DNA of 64,000 nt from assembly GCA_029261855.1 (NCBI GenBank), contig JAJDAN010000028.1, forward strand, positions 62,001 through 126,000. Direction: 5' to 3'. Shown in pieces: positions 8,261 to 16,752 of the stretch (positions are counted from its first letter, which is position 1; each line of letters starts with the position of its first letter). The DNA comes from Deltaproteobacteria bacterium. GTDB taxonomy: Bacteria > Myxococcota_A > UBA9160 > UBA4427. Under the pieces are notes generated by a model. The model was not told the origin of the DNA. It searched no databases and was given only the letters and a program-made list of their open reading frames with translations. The position numbers and the translations under genes were made by a program.

Positions 8261-8691
8261 GCGCCGACGCGCTCCTCGATGGCAGCGGCCATGTTCTGGA
8301 TCTGCTCCTTCATGGGCACCCGAATGGTGATCTCGGGCACGAACGCCTTGGTCTTGCCCGACAGTCGGATCTCGACCTCGCAGTTGTCGTCGTCGATCTC
8401 TTCGACCGACACGCTGCCCTCGAGCTTCTTCCACACGTTGCCGTCGCACACCTTCTCGAACCGCATGTTGCCGTCCATCAGGAAGGTGAAGTGGAAGGTG
8501 GCCGTGCCCTCGCGGCCGAGCGCCGTGTAGCGCGTGCGCGTCGTGCGTCGATCCCCGTCCCGGTCGACGATCTCGGTCTCGCCCCGGCCGTCGCTGGACG
8601 ACATCAGCTCGAGCAGCGCCTCGTCGCAGCAAAGCAGCTCGACAACCGCATCGCGGTTCCGCGGCACCTCGAAGCGTTCGCGCAGATCCAT
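8257..8691 (-). CDS. DUF2505/SRPBCC-like protein
   Basis: The 144-residue soluble protein has the pattern of DUF2505: an N-terminal FEVPRNRDAVVELL helix, paired Cys, then alternating strands (RRTTRTRYTALG, TATFHFTFLMDG, SVSVEEIDDDNCEVEI) and a long C-terminal helix ending EERVGA. This is a START/SRPBCC-type helix-grip fold expected to bind a hydrophobic ligand. It is the first gene of a two-gene unit with the alpha/beta hydrolase (4-bp overlap), so the two may act on the same lipid or ester. The role is unknown. Confidence 0.75.
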   Translation of the reverse strand: MDLRERFEVPRNRDAVVELLCCDEALLELMSSSDGRGETEIVDRDGDRRTTRTRYTALGREGTATFHFTFLMDGNMRFEKVCDGNVWKKLEGSVSVEEIDDDNCEVEIRLSGKTKAFVPEITIRVPMKEQIQNMAAAIEERVGA

Positions 8692-8745
8692 CGCAGGGCC
8701 CTCGCTGTCCGTTCCGTCGTGGACGCAGCGAGGGTAGGCCGCTCT

Positions 8746-10494
8746 TCAGCGGATGTCCGGGACCACGGGCGCCAGCGCGAGAGGTTGGTTCAAGGGCAGG
8801 GCCGTCACGAAGGCGCGAAGCTCCCGCAGTGCCCGCGCCGGCGGCGTACCGGCGTCGGCGAACACCCCGAGCGCGGACCCGTCGAGCCAGGTCGCGATGC
8901 GCGCGTTCATCAGCTCGGCGAGCTGGTCGGCCAGGGTCGGCGCCGGCGGATAGGGGACGAGGGCGACGTCGTCGTCCAGGGACAGTCCTGCGTCGAGACG
9001 CGCGCGGTTCATCGCCTCTCGGAGACCGCCGAGCTCGTCGACGAGCCCGACCTCCAGTGCCTGCACGCCCGTCCAGACACGACCCTGGGCCACGGTGTTG
9101 ACGGCGTCCACGGACATCCCGCGCCCCGCCGACACGCGCTCGAGGAAGAGGTCGTAGGTCTCTTCGACGAGCGACTGCAACCGCGCGCTCGCTCCGGGCG
9201 AGAGCGGCTCCGCAGAGAGATAGAAGTCCGCGTGCGTGCCCCGGGTCATGGGGAAGACGTTGATCCCGAGATCGTCGAGCAAGCCGCCCACCACCGGGCG
9301 CAGCGCGAAGACGCCGATCGATCCCGTGATGGATAGCGGAGGCGCCACGATGGCATCGGCACCCGCCGCGACGTAGTAGCCGCCGGACGCGGCGACGTCC
9401 GAGAAGCTCGCGATCACCGGCTTGCCCGACTCGCGCGCGCGATTCAGGGCGTCCCAGATCATCTCGGACGCGAGCGCCGAGCCGCCCGGGCTGTCGATCC
9501 GCAGGATGATCGCGCTGAAGCGATCGTCCGCGGCCGCATCGGTCAGCGCGTCGCCGACGGTCTCCGAAGAGAAGACCGGCGCACCCGACGGCCCCACGGA
9601 ACCCGATCCGCTCACCACATTGCCCGTGCCGTAGATCAGGGCGAACTCGGCGACGGGGTCGAAGCCCACGTCTGCACCGGTGACGCCCTGGTAGGTGCTG
9701 CTCGACACGTGAGGCCCATCCTGGGATTCGATCAGCGCGTGGAGATGCGACTCCCCGTCGAGCAGTCCGGCCGCGATCAGCTCGGCAGAACGGACGGGGC
9801 CGGCGTCGATCCCTTCGCGCACCTCGTCGACGCTGAGCCCGCGACCCTCGGCGATGCCGGTCACGAACTGGTCGAAGGTCGAATCGAGCAAGGAGTTGGC
9901 CTGCAGCCGCGCGGACTCGGACATTTCCTTGTCGGCGAAACTCTCCGCTGCGCTCTTGAAGCGCCCCACCTTCGCGACCGCGATCTCGACGCCGATCTTC
10001 TCGAACAGACCGCCCAGATAGAGGTGTTCGGACGCCAGCCCCAACATCGGGAGCGCCGTGCCCGGCGGCACGTAGATCTCGTCCGCGGCGGACGCCACGT
10101 AGTACTCGAGGTTCGGACTGAAGGACACCGGCTCGAGGAAGACGACGGTCTTGCGACCGGCGGCGCGCAGGCGGCCGATCGCCCCCCGGATCTCCTGGGC
10201 CTTGCCCCACCCGATGTCCAGCGACTTCAGGTGCAACACCACCGTCGCCACGCGGTCGTCCCGCTCGAGAATCGCGAACGAGCTCAGCAGGCTCGCGAAG
10301 GGCCGCGCGGTCTCACCCAGCAACCGCGCCAGCAGCGGGGCGGCGGGCGCCTCGACGTAGGCGCCGGACAGCTCGAGTACGACACTGCTGCCGGGTTCGA
10401 TCTCGACGCTTCCCCGACCGCGCAGGGCGAAGAAGATGAGCACGAGCCCGATTGCGCACAGGACCCCGATCCGCAGAAATGCCTTGTTCTTCAT
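8746..10494 (-). CDS. sppA: Signal peptide peptidase SppA, 67-kDa type
   Basis: The 582-residue, S49-family serine protease is anchored by an N-terminal helix (about 7-24) with its body in the periplasm, where it digests cleaved signal peptides. It has the duplicated domain layout of the Gram-negative long form. The general-base lysine is Lys180 (GRFKSAAE) in the first half and the nucleophile is Ser370 (DVAASGGYY) in the second, which matches the Lys209/Ser409 arrangement in E. coli SppA. The SPGGSA strand and ITGSIGVF loop are also present. It stands alone between the DUF2505 gene and the amidohydrolase. Confidence 0.92.
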   Translation of the reverse strand: MKNKAFLRIGVLCAIGLVLIFFALRGRGSVEIEPGSSVVLELSGAYVEAPAAPLLARLLGETARPFASLLSSFAILERDDRVATVVLHLKSLDIGWGKAQEIRGAIGRLRAAGRKTVVFLEPVSFSPNLEYYVASAADEIYVPPGTALPMLGLASEHLYLGGLFEKIGVEIAVAKVGRFKSAAESFADKEMSESARLQANSLLDSTFDQFVTGIAEGRGLSVDEVREGIDAGPVRSAELIAAGLLDGESHLHALIESQDGPHVSSSTYQGVTGADVGFDPVAEFALIYGTGNVVSGSGSVGPSGAPVFSSETVGDALTDAAADDRFSAIILRIDSPGGSALASEMIWDALNRARESGKPVIASFSDVAASGGYYVAAGADAIVAPPLSITGSIGVFALRPVVGGLLDDLGINVFPMTRGTHADFYLSAEPLSPGASARLQSLVEETYDLFLERVSAGRGMSVDAVNTVAQGRVWTGVQALEVGLVDELGGLREAMNRARLDAGLSLDDDVALVPYPPAPTLADQLAELMNARIATWLDGSALGVFADAGTPPARALRELRAFVTALPLNQPLALAPVVPDIR

Positions 10495-10578
10495 ACGCCG
10501 ACTATCGACCCCCCGCGCCGCCGCCTTCAGTGGCAGTCGAACGAGCGGAGTCTAGCCGGCCCGGACCCCGGGCTAGCG

Positions 10579-10599
10579 GCCGGAAGCACGGCTTCCGGC
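10579..10599 (-). terminator. Perfect hairpin downstream of the amidohydrolase
   Basis: The arms GCCGGAAGC and GCTTCCGGC (9 bp) flank a 3-nt loop and lie 12 bp beyond the amidohydrolase stop. No T-tract follows, so termination may be weak or Rho-assisted. A similar CCGGAA/TTCCGG hairpin follows the LOG-family gene at 47624-47642. Confidence 0.5.
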
Positions 10600-10611
10600 T
10601 TGCGGCGGGGT

Positions 10612-11925
10612 CTAGGCCTCGGAAACGGGCGGCTCGGCGAAGGCCTGCGCGAGCTGTCGCGTGATGTCCGCGGACGTCACCGTACCCTGGCCCTCGCGCG
10701 GGGGCTTTCCACCCGCGCTGCGCAGGCTCAGGTCCACGTCCGTGGCCTGGGCGCGCAGGGCCCCGACCCGGCAGTCATCCTTCGGGATGTGCGAGAACGA
10801 ATCGAGTCGGAAGATCCGCATGGCGTTCTCATGGGTGATCTTGTCGATCTCGTCGTCGGGCACGCCGGCCAGGCTCTGCATCAGACGTTCGGGCGCGTGG
10901 GGCCAGGTCGTGTCCGAGTGCGGGTAGTCGCACTCCCAGGTGATGTTGTCGAGCCCCACGTCGTGGCGGTTCTTGACCCCCGCCGCGTCGTCGATGAAGC
11001 AGGTCACGATGTTGCGGGCGAACACGTCGCTCGGCTTCATGTCGCCGAAGTCCTGGTGGGTCCAGTACTTGTGGTGCTCGTACACATAGTCGGCGCGCTC
11101 GAGGAAGTAGGGCACCCAGCCGATGCCGCCCTCGGAAAGCGCAAAGCGGATGTCCGGGAACTTGCGCAACACACGGGACCACAGCAGGTCCGCCGCGCAG
11201 CTGACGATGCTGATCGGCGTGGTGTGGATCATCACGTCCACCGGCGAGTCCATGGACGTGAAGACCATGCCCGACGAAGAGCCGATGTGGATGCAGATGA
11301 TCGTGCCTTCGTCGCAGCAGGCCTGCCAGAAGGGGTCCCAGTGTGGATCGTGGAGGCTGGGGTAGCCGAGCTTCGTCGGGTTGTCGGTGAAGCTCACCGC
11401 ATGACATCCCTTGCGGGCCAGCCGCCGGACCTCGTCGGCCATCAGCTTCGGATCCCACACGGGCGGGATGCCCAGCGGAATGAAGCGGCCGGGGTAGGTG
11501 CCGCACCACTCGTCCACGTGCCAGTCGTTGTAGGCCTGGCTCATGACCCGAGCCAACTCCTTGTCCTCCTGACGCGCCCACAGCTGTCCCGCGAAACCCG
11601 TGAACGAGGCGAAGCACATGGACGCCAGCACGCCATTCGCGTTCATGTCCCGAACGCGCTCGTGGATGTCGAAGCAACCCTTGCGCATCTGCTCGTACGA
11701 GGTGGGTTCGACCCCGTATTCCTCGGGCGGCCGTCCGACCACCGCGTTCAGCCCGATGTTCGGAAGCTGGTCTCCCTCGAAGAGCCAGACGTCGGCACCG
11801 TTATGTGTGCGGACGATCTGAGGAGCGCGCGCTTTCCACTGCGGAGCCAAATGGTTGTCGAACATTCCGGGCGGCTCGACGACGTGGTCGTCTACGCTCA
11901 CGAGGATCATCTCGTCGACGTTCAT
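10612..11925 (-). CDS. Amidohydrolase family protein (Amidohydro_2)
   Basis: The 437-residue TIM-barrel metal hydrolase is related to the ACMSD/decarboxylase branch. It has the N-terminal DxH-like motif (VDDHVVEPP), later histidines (HIGSSSG, ALSEGGIGW) and the terminal acidic motif CDYPHSD. These proteins are frequent in xenobiotic or aromatic/steroid degradation clusters. The chosen ATG has GGGAG about 7 bp upstream; an upstream in-frame Met lies in the operator region and is rejected. About 60 residues beyond the barrel form a C-terminal tail. A perfect palindrome 17 bp upstream suggests TetR-type control. The substrate is unknown. Confidence 0.85.
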   Translation of the reverse strand: MNVDEMILVSVDDHVVEPPGMFDNHLAPQWKARAPQIVRTHNGADVWLFEGDQLPNIGLNAVVGRPPEEYGVEPTSYEQMRKGCFDIHERVRDMNANGVLASMCFASFTGFAGQLWARQEDKELARVMSQAYNDWHVDEWCGTYPGRFIPLGIPPVWDPKLMADEVRRLARKGCHAVSFTDNPTKLGYPSLHDPHWDPFWQACCDEGTIICIHIGSSSGMVFTSMDSPVDVMIHTTPISIVSCAADLLWSRVLRKFPDIRFALSEGGIGWVPYFLERADYVYEHHKYWTHQDFGDMKPSDVFARNIVTCFIDDAAGVKNRHDVGLDNITWECDYPHSDTTWPHAPERLMQSLAGVPDDEIDKITHENAMRIFRLDSFSHIPKDDCRVGALRAQATDVDLSLRSAGGKPPREGQGTVTSADITRQLAQAFAEPPVSEA

Positions 11926-11941
11926 GGGCACTCCCGATCGA

Positions 11942-11960
11942 ATCTGACGTTGCGTCAGAT
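11942..11960. promoter_or_regulatory. TetR-like operator palindrome
   Basis: A perfect inverted repeat with 8-bp arms and 3-bp spacer (ATCTGACG-ttg-CGTCAGAT) lies 17 bp upstream of the amidohydrolase start. Size and symmetry fit a TetR-family site. No TetR gene is present in the window, so the regulator would be encoded elsewhere. Confidence 0.55.
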
Positions 11961-12014
11961 CCACAGTCTACACCCCCAAAAGCGCCCGTGTAAACGCTGG
12001 CCTGCCCCCGGCGA

Positions 12015-13001
12015 TCAGCGAGTGGAGAGCGTCTCGAGGAACTCCCGGAATAGCCCGGCAACGCGGGGGTAGCCGAAACGCTCGACAACCGTCTCGCGGC
12101 CCGCGCGAGCGAGGCGACGCGCGAGGGCTGGGTCCCGGAGCAGCTCGTCCAGGGCCTCCAGCCAGTCGCTCTCGGCGTCCGCGAGCAGGCCGTTGCTGGC
12201 GTGCGAGATCACCTCGCGGTTCATGCCCACCGGCGACGCCACCGCGGGCACACCGGCTGCCATGTACTGCAGCAGCTTGTAGGCGCACTTGCCACGCGTC
12301 CAGGGCGTATCCACCAGCGGCATCAAGCCGACGTCGAGACGGGCGATCTCCGCTTCCTGGGTCGCCAGGGTCCAGGGCACGTGCTCGACGCGGATGCCGT
12401 CGAGGGTGACGCTCGACTCGCCAATGACCGCGAGGACGAAGTCGAGGCGGCGCGCGAGCCGGCGCAGTGCCGGGGCGAGCGTGCGCAGCTCGTCGAGATT
12501 GTGGGGAGCCCCGATCCAGCCGATGCGCGCCGGGCCCGACGCCTCGCCGATCACGGCCTGGGGGACGTCCAGGGGCACCGCCGAAGGCGCGATCAGCACG
12601 GGCTTCGCGCGCTTGCCGCAGAACGACGCCAGGTGCGCGTTGCCGCAGGCGAACGCATCCGCCCGTCGCAGTGCCCGCGCGAAGCGACGCTGTCGCGTGG
12701 GCGATTCGAAGCTTCCGCCTCGCGCAGTCTGACGCGAGAAGATCGCGTCGTCGAAGTCGAACACGATGGGCACGCGCGAACCACCCCACGCCCAGGACTC
12801 GATTGCCGTCGGCGCCTTCTTCTGGATCACGACGACGTCTGCGTCGCTTCCTGCGAGCAGAGACCGCAGCGCGAAGGGGTTCCGAGGAAATCGCGCCGTT
12901 TCACACGCGACGCCCAGCTCTCGGAGATGCGGCGCAAGATTCAGGACGCGCACCCGGGCCGAGGCGAGAGAAGGCTCGCGGTGAACGAAGAGGACCTTCA
13001 T
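12015..13001 (-). CDS. Glycosyltransferase (GT4-like)
   Basis: The 328-residue protein has GT-B features. The N-terminal Rossmann segment begins MKVLFVHREPSLASARVR, and the C-terminal nucleotide-sugar domain includes RIGWIGAPHNLDEL and KCAYKLLQYMAAGVPAVASPVGMNREVI, equivalent to the GT4 E-x7-E region. The chosen ATG follows the upstream methyltransferase stop by 4 bp, marking the last gene of a three-gene operon. It probably transfers a sugar during surface polysaccharide or glycan assembly. Donor and acceptor are unknown. A longer frame reading from the methyltransferase region is rejected. Confidence 0.85.
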   Translation of the reverse strand: MKVLFVHREPSLASARVRVLNLAPHLRELGVACETARFPRNPFALRSLLAGSDADVVVIQKKAPTAIESWAWGGSRVPIVFDFDDAIFSRQTARGGSFESPTRQRRFARALRRADAFACGNAHLASFCGKRAKPVLIAPSAVPLDVPQAVIGEASGPARIGWIGAPHNLDELRTLAPALRRLARRLDFVLAVIGESSVTLDGIRVEHVPWTLATQEAEIARLDVGLMPLVDTPWTRGKCAYKLLQYMAAGVPAVASPVGMNREVISHASNGLLADAESDWLEALDELLRDPALARRLARAGRETVVERFGYPRVAGLFREFLETLSTR

Positions 13002-13005
13002 CCCG

Positions 13006-14028
13006 TCACCCGCGACGCCCGGGGTCGATGAGCGTCGCCCGCAAGGTCTCGCCGTAGCCCAGCAAGCCAGCGACCTGCGCGACCGGCCGCACGAGTCGCC
13101 GGAAGCGACGGGACGCGGCGGCCTGCTCCCGAGACCGATCGAGAGCCGCGGACCGGGCCGCCAGACCCGGCGGCAGGACGTGCCCCTGGGTGCGGACATG
13201 CTGCCGGCTGGCCGCGAGTACGCGCGCGGACGACGCGGTCCGGATCGACTCGACGGACAGCCCCGCGCGCTCGCACGTGCGGGTCAGCGTGGCGGCGTCG
13301 AACAGGTGCAGATGCCGGGGCGCATCCAGCGCGTACCAGCAAGACCCGTACAGGCGGAAGCCGAGGCCGCCGACGTTGGGCGTGACGATGCGGATGACGC
13401 CTCCCGGCGCCAGCAGTTCCCGCGCGCGCCGAAGCGCGTCGAGGGGTCGCGGGACGTGCTCGATGACGTGATTCAGCAGGATTGCGTCGAAGCTGCGACT
13501 CGGCAGGTCCGCCTCCATCAACCCCACCTGCTGTACCGACAGCCCCTGGGCGCGGCACGCCGCGACCGCTCGCTCACCCGGGTCGATGCCGCGAACCTCC
13601 CAGCCCAATTGCCGATGACGGGCCAGGAGAGCGCCCGCGCCGCAGCCGACGTCGAGCAGGCGGTTGGCGCCGCGGGGGTCGAAGAGGTCGCGGGCGAGCG
13701 GCCCCGCCAGGGTGTGTGCGACGCGCTCGTGCGCGCGGACCGGAGGCCGAGCCTGGGTCGCGAAGCGATGCCGCGCAGCGAAGCGCTCCCGCACGCCGGG
13801 CTCGCTTCGGCGGGGAGACTCGGCCCGACCTGCAGCGTGGGGCGCGTAGTCGTCGGGGTAGAAGCCAGCGATCTCTTCGTCTCGGGGGGTCGGCCGCAGG
13901 CAGACCAGCGCGCATGCCGCGCAGCGCGCGTAGGCGTAGTCCTCCCGACGAGCCACCAGCCGGTCGAAGGCGGCGAACTCGGCCTCGAAGCGGTCGCTGC
14001 CGCAGTTCGAGCACAACGCGCGACTCAC
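13006..14028 (-). CDS. Class I SAM methyltransferase with N-terminal zinc-ribbon
   Basis: The 340-residue protein begins with two cysteine pairs (CSNCG and CAAC) as in sugar or C-methyltransferase families, then a Methyltransf_23-type domain: motif I LLDVGCGAGALL, acidic loop RGIDPGE, and ILLNHVIEHVPRP. The start is GTG, overlapping the GT87 stop (GTGA at 14025-14028), which fits the coupling used throughout this region. Between two glycosyltransferases it probably methylates a surface glycan or lipid-linked sugar. Alternative starts further upstream would run through the GT87 gene. Confidence 0.85.
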   Translation of the reverse strand: MSRALCSNCGSDRFEAEFAAFDRLVARREDYAYARCAACALVCLRPTPRDEEIAGFYPDDYAPHAAGRAESPRRSEPGVRERFAARHRFATQARPPVRAHERVAHTLAGPLARDLFDPRGANRLLDVGCGAGALLARHRQLGWEVRGIDPGERAVAACRAQGLSVQQVGLMEADLPSRSFDAILLNHVIEHVPRPLDALRRARELLAPGGVIRIVTPNVGGLGFRLYGSCWYALDAPRHLHLFDAATLTRTCERAGLSVESIRTASSARVLAASRQHVRTQGHVLPPGLAARSAALDRSREQAAASRRFRRLVRPVAQVAGLLGYGETLRATLIDPGRRG

Positions 14029-15380
14029 GCCTCGCGTGCCGCCGTCGCTCGAAGCCGGTAGAGCAGAGCGAGGAAGAGCAGACCACCGAACAACACATAG
14101 GACTGCAAGAAGCCCCAGGGAGTCTCGGCCAGGCGGTTTGCGGCACGGTACGTGTTGGCGATCAACAGAAACGACCCCCCGAGCATCCAGAGCGAGATGC
14201 CCCGCGAAGGCGCCGCGGCGAGACAGGTGGGCAGAACAAGCGCAAAGAGCGGCAGGAAGACCGCGTAGTGATGCGTCCAGGCCACCGGCGACGCCAGTGT
14301 GACGCTCACGATCACGATGGCGAGGTCGAGTCCCGGCGCCGAGGCCGCCTCGCGGCGACGCCAGAAGAGCGCAGCCCCGAGCAGCAGCGCCGAACTCGTC
14401 AGCGTCGCGGCGTACACCCGCGCGTCGAAGGGCGGGAACGCGTTCAGCCATTCGCGGTTGTTGCCGTTGCCGAGCAGACGATGGACCAGGCCGTTGACCG
14501 ACTGGTTCGGGTGGAAGCTCTCCCCGAGCCGTCCGATGGTCGAGAGCACTTCCAGGTAGTCGAGGTGATTGGCGAAGCCGTACATCCCGACGGACAGCAG
14601 GCCGAGCAGCCCGGCGACGATTCCCCAACCCGCCACGAAGCGTCGATGTCCCCGCAGCAGTCCCCATACCACCAGCACCGCCAGTTGCGGCTTGATGAGG
14701 CACACCAGCCCTGCCAACGCCCCGCTGGTCGCGTGCCGCCCCAGCGCCCAGGCGAGCACGACGCCCGCGACCAGCGCGTCGATCCAGGTCTGCACCTGCC
14801 CGAGATAGAAGCCGCGCACGAGCGGGTAGAAGGTCAGTCCGGCCACGATGACCAGCGCCACGCGCAAGCTCCGGTCCGCAAGCGACGGCGCCTCTTCCGG
14901 AACTCCGTTCGGCGGTGGAGCCCGGGCACTGCGCTCGAGCACCGCCGCCGAAAGCAGGACCGCGACCAGCACCGCGAGCCACGACAAACCATTGAGCGCG
15001 GCGTTGGTCGTCCACGGCCCACCCGGCAGGGCATCCAGCGCATCGAGCCACAGGATGCTCGTCGGTGGGTACTGCAGCTTCACTCCGCGCTCGAAGAAGA
15101 TCTCCTGGTACAGCAGTTCTTCGCGCGGCTCTGCCAGCCAGCCCTGGGCCAGGCGCATCGGCATCCACGAGTCTTCGTGAGCGGCGGGCTGCGCGACATG
15201 GGTCAGCCAGGCCCGGGTGTAATGCAGGCTCGTCATCACACCGCGAGGCTGCCCGGGCAGATGGGGGATCAGCAGGTTCAGCGCGATCGTCGCGAGGGGA
15301 ACGAAGACCAGCAGGCCGCGAGTCGACGGCGACAGCCCGCTCCAGATTCGCCGACCCCGCGCGAGGCGTTCGCCGCTCAT
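14025..15380 (-). CDS. GT87-family (DUF2029) membrane glycosyltransferase
   Basis: The 451-residue polytopic membrane protein has roughly 10-12 hydrophobic segments. It matches the polyprenyl-phosphate mannose/arabinose-dependent GT-C family (mycobacterial PimE-like, DUF2029): the first luminal loop has acidic residues near HEDSWMPMR, later LCLIKPQL-type and TFYPLVRGFYLGQVQ signatures, and a luminal H-H pair (TSPVAWTHHY). It would use a lipid-phosphate sugar donor on the periplasmic side. It is first in the operon with the methyltransferase and GT4, which suggests assembly of a cell-surface glycan. Confidence 0.85.
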   Translation of the reverse strand: MSGERLARGRRIWSGLSPSTRGLLVFVPLATIALNLLIPHLPGQPRGVMTSLHYTRAWLTHVAQPAAHEDSWMPMRLAQGWLAEPREELLYQEIFFERGVKLQYPPTSILWLDALDALPGGPWTTNAALNGLSWLAVLVAVLLSAAVLERSARAPPPNGVPEEAPSLADRSLRVALVIVAGLTFYPLVRGFYLGQVQTWIDALVAGVVLAWALGRHATSGALAGLVCLIKPQLAVLVVWGLLRGHRRFVAGWGIVAGLLGLLSVGMYGFANHLDYLEVLSTIGRLGESFHPNQSVNGLVHRLLGNGNNREWLNAFPPFDARVYAATLTSSALLLGAALFWRRREAASAPGLDLAIVIVSVTLASPVAWTHHYAVFLPLFALVLPTCLAAAPSRGISLWMLGGSFLLIANTYRAANRLAETPWGFLQSYVLFGGLLFLALLYRLRATAAREA

Positions 15381-15746
15381 GGGCTGGACTCTAGCCGCGA
15401 GCCCCCGGGGGCACTAGCACTCATCCCATTCTCGCGGACTTGATTTCGTACGCGCCCCGGCCGATGAGAGCGTAGGGCCTCCACCACGCCCAGGGCTGGC
15501 GGAGGCACCGAAGTCGCGAAAAAAGGAAAAGTCGTTCCCAACCCCGGTTCGAACACTGCAACCGCTCCAAAACGGAAAGAATAATCCCTTTGAAATCAGA
15601 TAGTTGCGAATCGACGCCCCAAGCTCTCGCTGGCATCGGCATTGCAAGTATGTGCTGCAGCCCGCAACATCAGGATCATGTCTGGGAAGTTCCTGGGCAC
15701 CCCCCGATGGGCGGGACCTACGAGAATAAAGGTGGTTGTTGAAGTC
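15381..15746. other. Regulatory intergenic region upstream of the PEP-CTERM gene
   Basis: This 366-bp gap has no credible gene. It is more A/T-rich than its surroundings around 15520-15610 (aaaaaaggaaaag, aataatcc), which suits an enhancer/activator region. It contains the sigma-54 promoter at 15631-15646 and a roughly 90-nt leader to the PEP-CTERM start. A Shine-Dalgarno-like AAAGGTGG lies at 15728-15735. The divergent GT87 operon also begins at the left edge. Confidence 0.6.
15631..15646 (+). promoter_or_regulatory. Sigma-54 (RpoN) -24/-12 promoter
   Basis: TGGCATCGGCATTGCA matches the RpoN consensus TGGCAY-Rn4-TTGCW in core bases and has the exact 16-bp -24/-12 geometry (TGGCA, then TTGCA). 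It faces the PEP-CTERM gene, predicted start site near 15657, leaving a leader of about 90 nt. The A/T-rich DNA upstream is suited to activator binding. Confidence 0.78.
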
Positions 15747-16718
15747 ATGCGAAAGCTCACTGTACTTCTCGCAACAGCCGGACTCCTATTAGGATTCTCC
15801 GGTATCTCCCAGGCTGGCGTGTTCGTTGAGCCGACCAGCACCCTGGGCTTGGCAATCGGCGGTCTGCCGGAAGTCAACGTGGCGGCGCTCCCGGGCACTT
15901 CGAGCCTGGTCGCGATGTCCGACGGCAGTCAGGGCAACCCGACGGTCGGTCACAACATCGTGGTTGGCACGACCGGTGGAGCCGCAACGGTCTGGTCGAC
16001 GGTGAACTTCGGGCCCGGCACCGCGCTCTTCACGGGCGTCCCGCTGATCTCGAACCTCAAGGTCACGATGAACAACCAGCAGGGCATCCTGCAGGATGGT
16101 GCCTTCCCGACTGCCACCAACCAGATCGGTGGCGGCGGCACGTTCGGCCCGACCTTCGGTGGCATCATGCGCCTGAGCGGCGTTGCAGTCGTGTTCGCCG
16201 GTAACGGCGCGATTCAGCTGCCGGTTCCGCTCAGCCACGTCGGCGGCAACATGGGTGAGACCACCATGGGCACGCTGCTCGGCAGCAACCTGACCGTGAC
16301 TGCTGGTCCGTTCATTGCCGGCACCTGGGTCATCACCGGCCTGACTACGAACCAGATCAGCATCCCGGCTCGCCCGGCAATCGGCGTCGCCTTCACCCTT
16401 CAGCCCACTCCGGCTGAGGACGTGAAGACGCCGACCACGAACGGTGGCTTCGTCTCGACGGCAACGGTTGCAACGCCGAACCGTGTCGAGCTGAACACCG
16501 TGACGGTCGCCGGTACGAACAATCTGCTGTCGGGTAGCAGTGCGGGTACGGTGACGGTGATCTCGCCCCTGCGCATCAACACCTCCGATATCGCTGGTGT
16601 GATCCCGGGTGGTGGGACTGCGCACTTCGAGTTCGTGCCGGAGCCCGGAACCATGCTCCTGCTCGTCTCGGGTGCAGTCGGCCTGGCCGTCATCGGTCGC
16701 CGCCGAATGCGCAAGTAG
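15747..16718 (+). CDS. PEP-CTERM sorting-domain exported protein
   Basis: The 323-residue protein has a signal peptide (MRKLTVLLATAGLLLGF, cleavage near SQAG). A low-complexity Gly/Thr/Val/Asn-rich body (repeated GTTGG, TVTV patterns) follows, then a C-terminal PEP-CTERM signal: VPEPGTM, a short hydrophobic helix and RRRMRK. Exosortase cuts such proteins at the PEP motif during export, and they are usually associated with extracellular polysaccharide. No exosortase is in the window. The ATG is chosen because the signal peptide begins here and AAAGGTGG lies upstream. It is transcribed from the sigma-54 promoter and ends at a strong terminator, so it looks monocistronic. The function is unknown. 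Confidence 0.88.
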   Translation: MRKLTVLLATAGLLLGFSGISQAGVFVEPTSTLGLAIGGLPEVNVAALPGTSSLVAMSDGSQGNPTVGHNIVVGTTGGAATVWSTVNFGPGTALFTGVPLISNLKVTMNNQQGILQDGAFPTATNQIGGGGTFGPTFGGIMRLSGVAVVFAGNGAIQLPVPLSHVGGNMGETTMGTLLGSNLTVTAGPFIAGTWVITGLTTNQISIPARPAIGVAFTLQPTPAEDVKTPTTNGGFVSTATVATPNRVELNTVTVAGTNNLLSGSSAGTVTVISPLRINTSDIAGVIPGGGTAHFEFVPEPGTMLLLVSGAVGLAVIGRRRMRK

Positions 16719-16723
16719 AGACA

Positions 16724-16742
16724 TCTGATCTTCTAGATCAGA
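16724..16742 (+). terminator. Hairpin after the PEP-CTERM gene
   Basis: The arms TCTGATC and GATCAGA flank a 5-nt loop, 5 bp after the PEP-CTERM stop. It lies immediately before the stronger terminator and may be a processing or accessory stem. Confidence 0.5.
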
Positions 16743-16752
16743 GCAAGACCTG

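Noticed and set aside
6008-8530. Plus-strand open frame of 840 codons opposite the sigma/anti-sigma/hydrolase genes
   Set aside because: Shadow of at least four supported minus-strand genes with no motif of its own.
8261-10210. Extended N-terminus for the alpha/beta hydrolase
   Set aside because: The open frame continues through the antisense-free region of sppA, but the conserved N-terminus and ATGA coupling at 8257-8260 fix the start.
9709-12072. Plus-strand open frame of 787 codons opposite sppA and the amidohydrolase
   Set aside because: Shadow of two conserved genes.
14029-15168. Extended N-terminus for the methyltransferase through the GT87 gene
   Set aside because: GTGA overlap at 14025-14028 and the CSNCG start fit a real methyltransferase beginning.
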